Source: Caenorhabditis elegans (taxonomy: Eukaryota; Nematoda; Chromadorea; Rhabditida; Rhabditidae). From it: a stretch of DNA of 64,000 bases. Shown piece by piece: positions 12,409 to 22,430 of this stretch; positions within the stretch are counted from its first letter, which is position 1; each line of letters starts with the position of its first letter. The notes below the pieces were generated by a model that saw only the letters and a list, made by a program, of their open reading frames with translations, ran no database searches and was not told where the DNA came from. The stretch lies in NCBI RefSeq assembly GCF_000002985.6, contig NC_003284.9, positions 1,674,001 through 1,738,000 of the forward strand, given 5' to 3'. A program made the translations under genes and the position numbers.

Positions 12409-13046
12409 GCGAATGTTTGAAATAGGTATATAATTGGCAACTGATTAGTAGAAATATGTCTCTTCTTTGGCTTTTTGTAAAAGTTAGGCAAAAAAGTGGT
12501 CACGGATTCAATTTCAAAAGCGATGCTTCAGACTTATCCGCTACGATAGCGAAGGTTCCGTTTGTACTGAAAAACACAGTAGAGGAAATTGGTATAGGCG
12601 CGTATAAATAGAATTCTAGTAGTTGACTCTGAAATATAAAAAGTTATTAACAATCCAAATTGGCAATTACTGATTATAAGGATAGGAATGTTAAGTTTTC
12701 TTAATACTACTAGATACTACCCTCTACATTTTTATTGATAGGCATGCCTACTTGCCTGCCTAACTTCATTTGAAGGTCTTCTCTTTGAACGTCCACTTGC
12801 GCCATTTCCCGCCTTAAACTTGTTGTGTTTTCCTTGGATGGCTATTTGACTAGCGATTTCAGCTTTCAAGAATGAAAACAATGTTAAGTGCTGGCCTTAG
12901 ATATCCAGTGTTTCCTGTGAAATTTCATTTCAGTGGCAGCATGCCAGACCAAATCCAAAAAAACCAAAGGGGAAATTGTTAAAAACTACTCCTATGATCC
13001 CAAAATGACAAATTATCATAGTCAAAATTTTCTAGAATATCGCTTA
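12409..13046. other. Intergenic stretch, nothing recognised
   Basis: AT-rich sequence between the 3' end of the 832-aa gene and the telomere-like tract. I see no exon with consistent splice sites, no tRNA and no clear element ends. Confidence 0.4.
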
Positions 13047-13119
13047 CATCCGAAGCCTAAGCCTACGCCAAGGCCTAAGCCAAATCATAGGCCTACGCAT
13101 AGGCCTAAGCCTAAGCCTG
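13047..13119 (+). repeat. Interstitial telomere-like repeats (GCCTAA units)
   Basis: Degenerate tandem GCCTAA units, the complement of the nematode telomere repeat TTAGGC: CCTAAGCCTACGCCAAGGCC and further units such as AGGCCTAAGCCTAAGCC. The tract ends one base before the first base of the left arm of palindrome 1 (13121). Confidence 0.8.
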
Positions 13120-13539
13120 ATGAAATAAAACAGTATAGTTTCATTTAAATGAAACACCAGAACCATCAAAAACACTTGATTTTTTTTCAAATTTTTTTTA
13201 AACTAAAATATTTTTAAAGTTCGAAGGAAAACTGTTTAGCATCTTTTTCTTTTTGTGTGTCACTCTACATTAATATAAAATTTTATTGCAGTCCGCTACA
13301 CACTTTTTCATTGTTTTTGTTTCTCTGCTCCTCTACTTTCTTATCAAAATTTTTTCCCGGAGGTATCATTTGGTCTTCCTGCGGCGGCTTGTGTGGCTGG
13401 CACCACCATTTTTTTCTGGATTAAAACAAATTAAAAAAATTTATGTATTGTATGTGTGGTGAGTTTTAAAGTTATATTAGTTTCAAGAAGCTAATTTTCA
13501 TTACTTTCAGAAATTTAATTTCTGCTATCCGCACCCCGA

Positions 13540-14123
13540 ATGTCTACAAAAAATCTTCTGACTCAAGATGGTAAATTGGTGAGTTTTTGTATCAAAAAAG
13601 TTTCGAAAACCTTCAGAAATTAATTTCAGAGTAAGAATCGGCAAGTCGAGGAGAAAAATATCTTTAATGCAAATCCCACATTGTAAGTGCTTTTCTCGAA
13701 AATCTATAATAACATGGAATAAGGTTATGGAATAATGTATACATTAGATACATAGTAGCGTCCTATAAAAATACCAAACTGCCAAAAAATATTAAAAATT
13801 TTGAAACTTCGGTCTAATTAAAAGATATCAAGCAGATAAACGCTTAAGATTAGCCCAAAACTGAAACATTTCAATTTTGAACAATCGTTAGCTAATTAAA
13901 AACTACAAGCATTAAACCGACTCCAAAATACCATTAAAAAAGCTCACGAGAATTGCGCCAGTAGCCTTCTTGGATCATTTCCAAGTAGGAGCCTATGTCA
14001 TAATAATACTATATTTTCAGAGTGAATAAAATTGTCTGCGACCTCGAATCATTCTGAGACTTTTGCGAAGTCAACAAGGACATGAACATTTATGATAATT
14101 TCGACGGAATGGCATTTGACTGA
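13540..14123 (+). pseudogene. Small three-exon gene copy 1 with in-frame TGA
   Basis: Exons 13540-13578, 13630-13682 and 14021-14123 have GT-AG junctions and agree in phase. The peptide starts MSTKNLLTQDGKL, continues SKNRQVEEKNIFNANP and reaches a TGA at 14055-14057. The same frame then continues (DFCEVNKDMNIYDNFDGMAFD) to a second TGA at 14121-14123. The reading is therefore either a 42-aa protein with an accidental open tail or a 64-residue frame with a nonsense codon. The acidic tail looks like coding sequence, so I favour a disabled copy. Function unknown. The mirrored copy is at 15350-15933. Confidence 0.5.
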
Positions 14124-15349
14124 TAATTGTTTATATAACTGTTTCATTTTTCATATCCTTTATTATATTTCCCCTCCCCCCTTTATTCAATGTTCCCATT
14201 TTTCAACTATTCCTTTACTTTCCACTTTCTGAATTTCTTGTTTCATGTTTCAAATCCCGATTCTCATTGCCTAATCCCACAAGTTTTAAAATAAACTTGT
14301 CACAATAATAAACCCCCAAACAGTATTCAATTCTCGCTGCTCTCGTGCTATTCTTGTGCTATTCTTGGATTTTCTGAATCCAACACGTTTCAGGTCTTTT
14401 GGTCTGCTGTTCTGTTCAAAAACAGTTTGAAGCAATCTCTATTATTACGGTACACTCATTCTAGGACTCATTGGTAGTGAAGTTCTTGAGGGAAACGACA
14501 CCCAACTAGTGATAGCCGCCCCAGTTATTTTGTCGAAATGGAGTAAATATTTAGAGCCAAGTTTTCCAGATTTAAGTAATTTTACCAAGATGTTTAGATA
14601 AAATCATTAGAAATCCTAAAAACCGAAAGATTTGTGAATTGCAATTTTCTCTATTGTACTCTAGAGCTTTGGAGCTAATTTACTTATTGATTCTTTGACT
14701 TGGAGCTAGAAACTCTCGCCCTTCCGTTCTCATTTGTCTCTTTCTCTGCCCTCTCTATAGTTTCCTACAAATTAGGCAGGGCACCTTACTCTACGTGGTG
14801 TACGACCTTTCTCTGTTTGCGTCTTTTGTTATTCCCTTTCCCCGCATTTCCTTTTCTGTAGTGTTCTAGCGGCCCAGTGCACGGGCCGCCGACAAATGGA
14901 CCATTGCTCATCTTGGCTCTAAATATTTACTCCATTTCGACAAAATAACTGGGGCGGCTATCACTAGTTGGGTGTCGTTTCCCTCAAGAACTTCACTACC
15001 AATGAGTCCTAGAATGAGTGTACCGTAATAATAGAGATTGCTTCAAACTGTTTTTGAACAGAACAGCAGACCAAAAGACCTGAAACGTGTTGGATTCAGA
15101 AAATCCAAGAATAGCACAAGAATAGCACGAGAGCAGCGAGAATTGAATACTGTTTGGGGGTTTATTATTGTGACAAGTTTATTTTAAAACTTGTGGGATT
15201 AGGCAATGAGAATCGGGATTTGAAACATGAAACAAGAAATTCAGAAAGTGGAAAGTAAAGGAATAGTTGAAAAATGGGAACATTGAATAAAGGGGGGAGG
15301 GGAAATATAATAAAGGATATGAAAAATGAAACAGTTATATAAACAATTA

Positions 15350-15933
15350 TCAGTCAAATGCCATTCCGTCGAAATTATCATAAATGTTCATGTCCTTGTT
15401 GACTTCGCAAAAGTCTCAGAATGATTCGAGGTCGCAGACAATTTTATTCACTCTGAAAATATAGTATTATTATGACATAGGCTCCTACTTGGAAATGATC
15501 CAAGAAGGCTACTGGCGCAATTCTCGTGAGCTTTTTTAATGGTATTTTGGAGTCGGTTTAATGCTTGTAGTTTTTAATTAGCTAACGATTGTTCAAAATT
15601 GAAATGTTTCAGTTTTGGGCTAATCTTAAGCGTTTATCTGCTTGATATCTTTTAATTAGACCGAAGTTTCAAAATTTTTAATATTTTTTGGCAGTTTGGT
15701 ATTTTTATAGGACGCTACTATGTATCTAATGTATACATTATTCCATAACCTTATTCCATGTTATTATAGATTTTCGAGAAAAGCACTTACAATGTGGGAT
15801 TTGCATTAAAGCTATTTTTCTCCTCGACTTGCCGATTCTTACTCTGAAATTAATTTCTGAAGGTTTTCGAAACTTTTTTGATACAAAAACTCACCAATTT
15901 ACCATCTTGAGTCAGAAGATTTTTTGTAGACAT
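15350..15933 (-). pseudogene. Small three-exon gene copy 2 (mirror image) with the same TGA
   Basis: Mirror copy of the fragment at 13540-14123: exons 15933-15895, 15843-15791 and 15452-15350. The in-frame TGA is shared (15418-15416). One codon differs: ATC (Ile) in copy 1 is AGC (Ser) here. Because the nonsense codon is in both copies it predates the duplication. Confidence 0.5.
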
Positions 15934-16711
15934 TCGGGGTGCGGATAGCAGAAATTAAATTTCTGAAAGTAATGAAAATTAGCTTCTTGAAACTAATATA
16001 ACTTTAAAACTCACCACACATACAATACATAAATTTTTTTAATTTGTTTTAATCCAGAAAAAAATGGTGGTGCCAGCCACACAAGCCGCCGCAGGAAGAC
16101 CAAATGATACCTCCGGGAAAAAATTTTGATAAGAAAGTAGAGGAGCAGAGAAACAAAAACAATGAAAAAGTGTGTAGCGGACTGCAATAAAATTTTATAT
16201 TAATGTAGAGTGACACACAAAAAGAAAAAGATGCTAAACAGTTTTCCTTCGAACTTTAAAAATATTTTAGTTTAAAAAAAATTTGAAAAAAAATCAAGTG
16301 TTTTTGATGGTTCTGGTGTTTCATTTAAATGAAACTATACTGTTTTATTTCAGAAAACTTTGTTAAAGCTTTAAAAAGTGCGCAAAATTGCTGGAATTTT
16401 CTGGTAAAATTTCCAAATTTGACCACTTATTTGCGACCCGAAAATGAAGATTTTTTCTGAGTTATCTTTTTTTGCATACTTTGGTAGCTTATTTCACATT
16501 ATTTTGTAGATTAAGGTACATTTAATTCAAAAATGTCATCTTCGGACCGTTGCAAAAATGACCAAAATTGAGGATTTTAGCGAAAATCAGCCCAATTTTT
16601 TTGAAATCTAAAACCGCCAAAAACATTTTTGAAAAAAAATTTAAGTTCAATAATTTCCTCAATATGAGCACATTTTGACTAAATGCGCTTTTTAGTTTCA
16701 GTACTTCTTAC

Positions 16712-16917
16712 CTATCTCACTGCAGATTTTTGCATCCAGGTGGGTCACGGGTGCCCCAGGCACTTCCAACAGGCGACAGAGCTCAACGAAATTGAGCTCG
16801 TTGTCTTCATCCGCGTCAGCTTCGTAGAGCATCTCTACCAATTCCTTGACCAGGTGCTTGGTGAAGCTTGGACAGAAACGGAGTCCAAAAAAACAATGAT
16901 TCCAATCAGATAAGGTT
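16712..16917 (-). pseudogene. EF-hand exon, copy 1
   Basis: A single exon bounded by an acceptor (TTTTTAG) and a donor (GTAAGAAG). The peptide contains LVEMLYEADADEDNELNFVEL, whose loop D-A-D-E-D-N-E-L-N-F-V-E places acidic residues at loop positions 1, 3, 5, 7 and 12, as in a calcium-binding EF-hand. Neither a start codon exon nor a following exon was found nearby, so it is an isolated gene fragment. Mirror copy at 18967-19172. Confidence 0.5.
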
Positions 16918-17082
16918 CTAAAAATCAAATTTTTATAATAAACCATTGAAAATATGAAATGAGAATAAATATATTTCAACTGAAAAAAAAACATGAAACT
17001 GATGGAGTACTTTATTAAACAAAGTAAATATTTATAGCCGTACAAGCAAAAAAAAAGCAGTGCAAAAAGAAAAAAAAGAAAC

Positions 17083-17145
17083 TTCCCATGCCGGGAATCG
17101 AACCCGGGCCGCGTGGGTGAAAACCACGAATCCTAACCACTCACA
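17083..17145 (-). pseudogene. 5'-truncated tRNA-Glu(TTC), copy 1
   Basis: The sequence from AGTGGTTAGGATTCGTGG through the TTTTCAC anticodon loop (anticodon TTC), the variable region and the T arm (GGGTTCGATTCCC) to the 3' acceptor half CATGGGA is typical of tRNA-Glu. The 5' acceptor strand and first half of the D arm (expected to begin TCCCAT) are replaced by the end of another repeat (CGCAAATCAACTGTG). It cannot form an acceptor stem. Confidence 0.85.
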
Positions 17146-17149
17146 GTTG

Positions 17150-17440
17150 ATTTGCGGTTCGCGAATTATTCGTTAAAAAATTCTTCGCGTGCTCATTATT
17201 CGAGTACCCGCTAACATGTGTATTGTACGTGTGTTATACGCGTATCCCGAACACACATGTACAATTCGCGAATAAATCGCGTATACCGAAGGATTTTTTC
17301 GGGATTCGTGTACAAATAACGTATAATTGATGTATTTTCCGATAATTTGTTCGGGATTCGCGAATAAATTGAAAATTTCGAGGAAATTGTTCATGAATAG
17401 CAATTTTTCCCATAACATTGTTCTTCAATATTATATTCAT
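17150..17440. repeat. CG-containing palindromic repeat ending CGCAAATCAACTGTG
   Basis: AT-rich sequence with many CGCGTAT/ATACGCG, ATTCGCGAAT and GAATAATTCGCGAACC motifs. Its end, GCGAACCGCAAATCAACTGT, recurs at 18717-18740 (mirror copy) and at 24305-24340, where the flank is not a tRNA. It is a dispersed repeat family whose terminus replaced the 5' part of the tRNA-Glu. Confidence 0.5.
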
Positions 17441-17491
17441 AGGATGAGTTTATTAGTAAGAAAAACATAACAACGAAATAATAATGGCACA

Positions 17492-18392
17492 GGCAAGGCT
17501 CGATGGAGGCATTTCAGAAGGCACACAAAGAAATTAAATGTGTGAAAGAACAACAAAAAAAAACAATTTGTAACAAGGGAAATAGAAAAATATGTAAAAA
17601 ATTATGAAAAAAATTGTATTAAAACCTCTAATCCATCATATCATCCGGCTCCTCATTTTCCTTTTCACGTCGATTTTTTTCTTGAACAGGTGCTTCGAAG
17701 ACATCGATTTCCATATCTTCATCCAAACGTCATTGGTTGCTGATGGGAGTTGCAGCCTTGTTCTGTAATCAAAAGTTCGAGCAATATTCATTAAAAAAAG
17801 TGTTTTTTTCCTTCTAAATTAACTTGATTATTTTTTCTGCCATTATTTTAACGTATTCTTTCCGATTTTAATTCAAAACTTTTAAATCCTCGTACTTTTA
17901 ATTAGTTTTTATTAATCTAGACTTGTTTCTTTATAAAAACAGAAACTACGGTGTGCAAGTACGCAAACACCGCGGCGGCAATTTGCACGCACTGACTTTT
18001 GCGTTCTGACATTTTAGTTTTTATTTATTTTTTCTCTCTTTTTTTTGTAAATTTCTTGATCATTTCCGTTTTTTTTTTCTTTTTTTTTCAAGAAATCGAT
18101 TTACACAAAATTTTGTTGCAGCACGAAGGAGCCGAGTTTAGGAACCGCGGTTAGTTCGAGCACAAGACCACTCAGGTTCTCTCCGCCAAAATTTCAGGTT
18201 TTGGTGTTGAATTCGGGATAGGAAAAGGACACCAGGCTCAACAATCGTGAGTTTTTTATTTCAAAAATCATAAATTGAAAAAAAAAATTACCAACCTCAC
18301 TAGTTCTCCGCAATTTTCCTTTTTGAGCTCCATTTGCATCCATTTTCCCGCCTCTTCACTCTTGTTTGCGCCTTTTTCTTGATTGTAGCGAT
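17492..18392 (-). pseudogene. Palindrome 2 spacer with broken minus-strand gene fragments
   Basis: A first exon candidate (18345-18298) reads MDANGAQKGKLRRTSE and is followed by a GT donor. A terminal exon candidate (about 17760-17630) reads NKAATPISNQ, then an in-frame TGA, then RLDEDMEIDVFEAPVQEKN and an acidic end EEPDDMMD with TAG. The acidic peptide looks genuinely coding, so the internal TGA marks a pseudogene. The middle exon could not be placed in one frame. Family not recognised. Confidence 0.35.
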
Positions 18393-18738
18393 TGTGCCAT
18401 TATTATTTCGTTGTTATGTTTTTCTTACTAATAAACTCATCCTATGAATATAATATTGAAGAACAATGTTATGGGAAAAATTGCTATTCATGAACAATTT
18501 CCTCGAAATTTTCAATTTATTCGCGAATCCCGAACAAATTATCGGAAAATACATCAATTATACGTTATTTGTACACGAATCCCGAAAAAATCCTTCGGTA
18601 TACGCGATTTATTCGCGAATTGTACATGTGTGTTCGGGATACGCGTATAACACACGTACAATACACATGTTAGCGGGTACTCGAATAATGAGCACGCGAA
18701 GAATTTTTTAACGAATAATTCGCGAACCGCAAATCAAC

Positions 18739-18801
18739 TGTGAGTGGTTAGGATTCGTGGTTTTCACCCACGCGGCCCGGGTTCGATTCCCGGCATGGGA
18801 A
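18739..18801 (+). pseudogene. 5'-truncated tRNA-Glu(TTC), copy 2
   Basis: Exact mirror of the fragment at 17083-17145, on the plus strand. Anticodon loop, variable region and T arm are intact, while the 5' acceptor strand is missing at the same base. The truncation therefore happened before the inverted duplication. Confidence 0.85.
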
Positions 18802-18966
18802 GTTTCTTTTTTTTCTTTTTGCACTGCTTTTTTTTTGCTTGTACGGCTATAAATATTTACTTTGTTTAATAAAGTACTCCATCAGTTTCATGTTTTTTTT
18901 TCAGTTGAAATATATTTATTCTCATTTCATATTTTCAATGGTTTATTATAAAAATTTGATTTTTAG

Positions 18967-19172
18967 AACCTTATCTGATTGGAATCATTGTTTTTTTGGA
19001 CTCCGTTTCTGTCCAAGCTTCACCAAGCACCTGGTCAAGGAATTGGTAGAGATGCTCTACGAAGCTGACGCGGATGAAGACAACGAGCTCAATTTCGTTG
19101 AGCTCTGTCGCCTGTTGGAAGTGCCTGGGGCACCCGTGACCCACCTGGATGCAAAAATCTGCAGTGAGATAG
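18967..19172 (+). pseudogene. EF-hand exon, copy 2
   Basis: Mirror copy of 16712-16917, preceded by TTTTTAG and followed by GTAAGAAG. It encodes FTKHLVKELVEMLYEADADE and the rest of one EF-hand loop plus a short tail (VPGAPVTHLDAKICSEI). No other exon of the parent gene is visible next to it. Confidence 0.5.
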
Positions 19173-20778
19173 GTAAGAAGTACTGAAACTAAAAAGCGCA
19201 TTTAGTCAAAATGTGCTCATATTGAGGAAATTATTGAACTTAAATTTTTTTTCAAAAATGTTTTTGGCGGTTTTAGATTTCAAAAAAATTGGGCTGATTT
19301 TCGCTAAAATCCTCAATTTTGGTCATTTTTGCAACGGTCCGAAGATGACATTTTTGAATTAAATGTACCTTAATCTACAAAATAATGTGAAATAAGCTAC
19401 CAAAGTATGCAAAAAAAGATAACTCAGAAAAAATCTTCATTTTCGGGTCGCAAATAAGTGGTCAAATTTGGAAATTTTACCAGAAAATTCCAGCAATTTT
19501 GCGCACTTTTTAAAGCTTTAACAAAGTTTTCTGAAATAAAACAGTATAGTTTCATTTAAATGAAACACCAGAACCATCAAAAACACTTGATTTTTTTTCA
19601 AATTTTTTTTAAACTAAAATATTTTTAAAGTTCGAAGGAAAACTGTTTAGCATCTTTTTCTTTTTGTGTGTCACTCTACATTAATATAAAATTTTATTGC
19701 AGTCCGCTACACACTTTTTCATTGTTTTTGTTTCTCTGCTCCTCTACTTTCTTATCAAAATTTTTTCCCGGAGGTATCATTTGGTCTTCCTGCGGCGGCT
19801 TGTGTGGCTGGCACCACCATTTTTTTCTGGATTAAAACAAATTAAAAAAATTTATGTATTGTATGTGTGGTGAGTTTTAAAGTTATATTAGTTTCAAGAA
19901 GCTAATTTTCATTACTTTCAGAAATTTAATTTCTGCTATCCGCACCCCGAATGTCTTTTCATTCTTCCATGTAGATTTAACTGGTACAATATCCGGCGTC
20001 AATGCCACAAACTTTTGCAGAGCTGTGGTGGGTTCGTTGATTACTCGAAATGCGATTTCCCGTCTGATGCTTGTATGAAGTAGTACCCTAAATCATACAT
20101 TTCACAAACTTCATTTTTTAAAGATTGAAAACTGACTTAGTCGACGCGTTCTGAACAAAACTGCGTGTCGTACGGCTACTGTATCCACAAAGAGCAAATT
20201 GATAAAAGCTTTCGAATGAAAATGTTGAGAGTGATCCAGTATTACCGAACAACTCATTAATTTCTGGCAGATGAAAAAGTACTTCCTAAATTTGTATGCT
20301 TTTGAAAAGTACTAAAAATCGATAAACATACATGAGCTTTGATGGAAAGATACTCTACGTTAGCTTCGGATAGAAACCATGCTGCACCGGCTGCCATTTG
20401 CTGCTCAAACAAACAAGAGGCTTTCGAGTTCGTATACATCTCATTTCCCAGCATTCCTAGTCCTACAATAACAACCCGGGCCTCAGGAGAAAGAGTGTCG
20501 AAGCTCAGAGCAACTAAGCAGATGACTATTCGAAAGAACTGAAATTAAATTTTATATAAGTTATATTCCTAGCCTTCTGTTACATTAGTCTTGTCCGTTC
20601 CATTCCGACATGCTTCCACGTTTGTAAAATTTGAATGTAGTACAACTTTTCGAAATGCTTCTTTGAGGACTCCTTTATTGTTCGAAAAAGGAGGTGATCT
20701 AGGCTTGATCTTTTTGAATTCAGACAACAACAACTCTGTAAGCAAAACATATATTTTCGCGTTTTGAATTATTCAGAT

Positions 20779-20987
20779 CAGGGGTGGACGGCAAACCATT
20801 TTGTCCGGCAAATGGGTAAATTGCCGGAATTCTAATATCCGGCAAATCGGCAAATGGGTAAATTGCCGGAATTCTAATATCCGGCAAATCGGCAAATGGG
20901 TAAATTGCCGGAATTGAAATTTCCGGCAAATCGGCAAATGGGCAAATTGTCGAATTTGTCGGCAAATCAATTTACCGCGCACCCCTG
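20779..20987. mobile_element. hAT-type MITE inside a transposase-gene intron
   Basis: Ends are CAGGGGTGG and CACCCCTG, flanked by the exact 8-bp direct repeat ATTCAGAT at 20771-20778 and 20988-20995. The interior is three tandem units of CGGCAAATGGGTAAATTGCC plus GGAATTCTAATATC. It lies in the intron 20736-21000 of the transposase gene. Confidence 0.9.
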
Positions 20988-22011
20988 ATTCAGATATCAC
21001 CTTTTCTAATGAATGTATAGATTCCCTCTCCCAAGTTGTGCAAAATATCGATTGGTGTATTGTACGGGAGAACGTGGGGAACAATTTTTGCTGGAATTGG
21101 ACCAAAACCATGCACACCCTGCTCTGAATCCACGATTGTTTCATATCCAGGGCGTTCCTCACGGCGTTTTCGATCACCAAATTTGTACAAAGTTCCTGGC
21201 GACATACAAAAAAAACATGACTCTGCCGACTGATGTGCCATGAAACCAAAGAAAGCCCGCTTTGCCTGAAATCGCCGTTTTTAATTTAGAATATAGGTAG
21301 TAATTGACACTACGAACACAGTTGTCATCAAAGAAAGATACTACTTACGGGCTGATCGGCTGAGCATGGTCGAATGTGGCAAGTGAATGATGTATTTCTG
21401 ACTTTTCCAGTATGTGATTCTACATCAGATAGTATGAACGGAATAAGTGCATTCCACAGAGTTGTAGTTGGATTTTCACTACACTCTACAATTCCACCTA
21501 GTACAATGTTTGTAGACTTCTGCATCAGTCCAGTTGGCAGATCAAAGATGATGTAACTGACTGGCCAAAGCTTCCTAGAAATTAAAATACTCAAATGAAT
21601 ATTTTTTCTAAATGCGAAACCAACTTCTTATTTCCAGAAATGCGCACTCCGTCAATCGATACGACCAAGGACAGACGAAGACGATTCGGAGATTCAGTTT
21701 CTCGGAAACTAGAGAAAAATGGACTAGCCAGGTTATGTTCAAGATTTCGATCATTTTTCAGCTGTTCCCGTAGCTCCAGAATGTCATCCATGTAAGTTTC
21801 GACGAGCTCTACAATTTGGGTAAACGATCCAACCCGGACAAAGGAGGCAACAGGACCACCACAATGTTTGCTGAATTGGTAATTTTTGCATTTTCAAAAA
21901 TTTCCAAATAACCAACTTCTTGCCTCGAGAAATTTTCATTTTCAAAACGTTATCATTGAAACATTTGGGATTTTCAATTTCCAAAAAACTTTTAAATTAT
22001 TTTCCTTATTT

Positions 22012-22430
22012 CTTCGAAATTTTTGGATGTTCGATTTTTAAAAAATTCTAAGTTTTTTTGGATTTTCAAATACTAAAAATTCTTCGAAATTTTTGGATGT
22101 TCGATTTTTTAAAATTCTAAAAATTATTTGGATTTTCAAATACTAAAAATCTTCGAAATTTTTGGATGTTCGATTTTTTAAAATTCTAAAAATTATTTGG
22201 ATTTTCAAATACTAAAAATTCTTCGAAATTTTTGAATGTTCGATTTTTAAACAATTTTAAAAATTGTTTGGATTTTCAAATACTAAAAATTCTTCGAAAT
22301 TTTTGGATGTTCGATTTTTAAAAAATTCTAAAAATTATTTGGATTCTCAAATACTAAAAATTCTTCGAAATTTTTGAATGTTCGATTTTTAAAAAATTCT
22401 AAGTTTTTTTGGATATTTGATTTTCAAAAA
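22012..22430. repeat. Intronic minisatellite, about 70-bp unit x 6
   Basis: CTTCGAAATTTTTGGATGTT starts recur at about 22012, 22082, 22151, 22221, 22292 and 22363, a period of 69-71 bp. The array fills the large intron between the two exons that together form the zinc knuckle of the transposase gene. Confidence 0.85.

Larger units (their letters stand above)
13121..16352. repeat. Giant palindrome 1 (1441-bp arms, 350-bp spacer)
   Basis: Bases 13121-14561 are the reverse complement of 14912-16352. Paired positions add up to 29473 at every point checked, so there is no net indel. One substitution was noticed (T13661 versus C15812). Spacer 14562-14911 is unique and non-coding in appearance. The arms include a three-exon gene fragment in both orientations. 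Confidence 0.92.
15928..19956. repeat. Giant palindrome 2 (1564-bp arms, 901-bp spacer), overlaps palindrome 1
   Basis: Bases 15928-17491 are the reverse complement of 18393-19956. Paired positions sum to 35884 throughout. The 425-bp block 15928-16352 is also the outer end of palindrome 1, so this block exists three times (13121-13545 plus, 15928-16352 minus, 19532-19956 plus). The complete unit is 14912-17491, flanked on each side by a partial inverted copy. Confidence 0.92.

Noticed and set aside
12933-13148. Open frame with PKPKPTPRPKP repeats
   Set aside because: The repeats are simply translated GCCTAA telomere-like units joined to palindrome sequence. No splice sites or start context support it.
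16698-17045. Full-length 115-aa minus-strand ORF around the EF-hand
   Set aside because: Only the part between the acceptor and donor looks coding. The N-terminal portion (YLLCLIKYSISFMFFF) is translated intron sequence.
17083-17145. Functional tRNA-Glu
   Set aside because: The 5' acceptor strand is missing, so the molecule cannot form an acceptor stem. Called a pseudogene.
20720-21249. Open frame with repeated FADLPDIRIPAIYP peptide
   Set aside because: It is the translation of the tandem GGCAAATGGGTAAATTGCCG units of a hAT MITE read through an intron. It is not a protein-coding repeat domain.
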